The position numbers and the translations under genes were made by a program. Positions 63,211 to 64,000 of a stretch of 64,000 nucleotides of DNA are shown here, piece by piece (the first letter of the stretch is position 1; every line of letters starts with the position of its first letter). The notes under the pieces were generated by a model. That model was not told where the DNA came from. It worked only from the letters and a program-made list of their open reading frames with translations, and did no database searches. The DNA comes from Palleronia abyssalis (GTDB taxonomy: Bacteria > Pseudomonadota > Alphaproteobacteria > Rhodobacterales > Rhodobacteraceae): contig NZ_ONZF01000014.1 in the NCBI RefSeq assembly GCF_900302445.1, positions 1 to 64,000 on the forward strand, given 5' to 3'.

Positions 63211-63887
63211 CCCTAACCAAAGCCGGCGGCCTCGCCGCCCTTGTCTGCGCTGCAACCTACGTGTTCGGCTTCGTCTTTCTCGTCACCGTGTTCGCCCCGC
63301 TCGGCTTTGGCACGGGCGAGATCGATGTCTCCGCCGTCGTCGCCTATATCGCCGAGCGTCCTGGCGTCATGATCACCTTCAACACCACGATCTACGTCCT
63401 CAACGCGCTGGCGCTGGCGGTGCTGGTCGTCGCACTGCACCGCCGGATCGCCAAAGAGAGACCCGACGCCGCCGCATTGGCCGGTGCGATCGGTCTGATC
63501 TGGGCCACGCTCGTCCTCGGCGCCGGGATGATTGCCAATGTCGCGGTGGAACACATCCATGCCCTCGCCGGCGATCCAGAGGCTGCCGCTGAGCTGTGGT
63601 CGACACTCCACGCTGTCGAGTCGGGCTTGGGCGGCGGCAACGAGATCGCCGGCGGTGCGTGGATACTGACCGTCAGCCTCGCCGCGCTTGCGAGCGGCGT
63701 ATTCGGACGTATCACTGCCGGGATCGGCGCTGTCAGCGGCATTGCCGGGCTCGTTACCATCCTGCCGCCGCTGGGCGAGATCGCCGGCGCCGTCTTCGGC
63801 CTTGGCGCCATCCTGTGGTTCGTGGCCGCCGGCCTGGTGCTTCTGCGCCAAGGTCGAACCTCTTTCGTAAGGGAGATTTCCGCATGA
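63207..63887 (+). CDS. integral membrane protein
   Basis: 226 residues with about six helices (LAALVCAATYVFGFVFLVTV; VLNALALAVLVVALHRRI; GLIWATLVLGAGMIANVAVE; WILTVSLAALASGVFGRIT; AGIGAVSGIAGLVTILP; GLGAILWFVAAGLVLLR). A lumenal/periplasmic loop contains VEHIHALAGDPEAAAELWST. Not recognised beyond a resemblance to DUF4386-like proteins. Overlaps the SDR gene. Confidence 0.68.
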   Translation: MTLTKAGGLAALVCAATYVFGFVFLVTVFAPLGFGTGEIDVSAVVAYIAERPGVMITFNTTIYVLNALALAVLVVALHRRIAKERPDAAALAGAIGLIWATLVLGAGMIANVAVEHIHALAGDPEAAAELWSTLHAVESGLGGGNEIAGGAWILTVSLAALASGVFGRITAGIGAVSGIAGLVTILPPLGEIAGAVFGLGAILWFVAAGLVLLRQGRTSFVREISA

Positions 63888-63916
63888 CATCGCTTCGCAA
63901 CCTACTGGTGGCCTGA
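63884..63916 (+). pseudogene. start of a truncated reading frame
   Basis: ATG overlapping the previous stop opens MTSLRNLLVA and stops after ten codons. The overlap (ATGA) is typical of a coupled gene, so this may be the start of a gene with an early stop or frameshift. The remaining 80 bases of the window show no clear continuation. Confidence 0.25.
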
Positions 63917-64000
63917 CTGAACGCCATGTCTCCGGCCTTCGCCTGGCGCGGCCATCGCCGTCACCGATGCAATTGCACAGCCAGGCCGCCCTCTTTTTCG

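Noticed and set aside
1-64000. CRISPR arrays, tRNA and rRNA genes
   Set aside because: No regularly spaced repeats, no tRNA-like cloverleaf with a T-loop motif and no rRNA signature words were found on reading the window. Exhaustive scanning by eye is limited.

Overview
The window reads as GC-rich alphaproteobacterial DNA, most likely Rhodobacteraceae (Roseobacter group) and probably an accessory replicon or genomic island. Four things point there: an frc-type fructose transporter cluster, HWE/HisKA_2-type sensor kinases, a PHB-depolymerase esterase next to a ribbon-helix-helix regulator, and a heavy load of mostly broken IS elements (IS3, IS5, IS66, IS110, IS630, IS1182). I saw no rRNA, tRNA, CRISPR array or replication gene. 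Taxonomy is inferred from gene content, not measured.

Layout. 1-1000: IS debris. 1029-4146 (minus): acyl-CoA dehydrogenase-like, PIG-L deacetylase, NodS-like methyltransferase and GT2 glycosyltransferase in one overlapping operon with no known product. 4432-5956 (plus): RHH regulator and PHB-depolymerase-type esterase. 6417-10255 (minus): a stressosome module rsbR-rsbS-rsbT followed by an ATPase/SpoIIE phosphatase and a kinase with two ATPase domains. 10560-11247: internally deleted IS110. 11520-15772 (plus): four tightly coupled genes, namely a GluR0-like receptor with a transmembrane core, a methyltransferase, a substrate-binding/permease fusion and a second permease, without an ATPase. This is the least familiar system in the window. 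15773-19279: a junkyard of IS3/IS110 pieces and a defence-protein-like remnant. 19280-21760 (minus): D-lactate dehydrogenase and L-lactate permease. 22359-24361: an IS110 nested inside an IS3. 24695-32200: alpha-L-rhamnosidase, a binding-protein-dependent sugar ABC transporter and a divergent LacI repressor. 32437-33963: broken IS110 and an integrase remnant. 34128-39067: frcK-frcA-frcC-frcB with divergent ROK regulator frcR. 39707-40720: IS5 debris. 41327-45137 (minus): iron-siderophore-type ABC transporter followed by a frameshifted DMT exporter. 45449-47202: IS66 and IS1182 remnants. 47529-50868 (minus): two sensor kinases and a response regulator. 51150-53051: a small gene thrown out of frame by a 10-bp tandem repeat, then an MFS transporter. 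53430-55006: an intact IS1182-type element with 36-bp terminal repeats. 55447-57929: a PQQ glucose-type dehydrogenase split into a membrane subunit and a periplasmic subunit. 58314-58473: a mini inverted-repeat element. 58684-59913: an orphan gene. 60293-63887: AraC regulator, small lipoprotein, small membrane proteins and an NAD(P)-binding SDR protein.

How the parts fit. Several units are self-contained nutrient cassettes: rhamnosides, fructose-type sugar, lactate, chelated iron, and periplasmic aldose oxidation. Each has its own regulator or sits between insertion sequences. Two sugar ABC operons carry a perfect GC-rich hairpin immediately after the binding-protein gene, which probably sets a high binding-protein to permease ratio. 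Signalling is over-represented: a complete stressosome, three histidine kinases and one receiver protein. No partner sigma factor or anti-sigma pair lies in the window.
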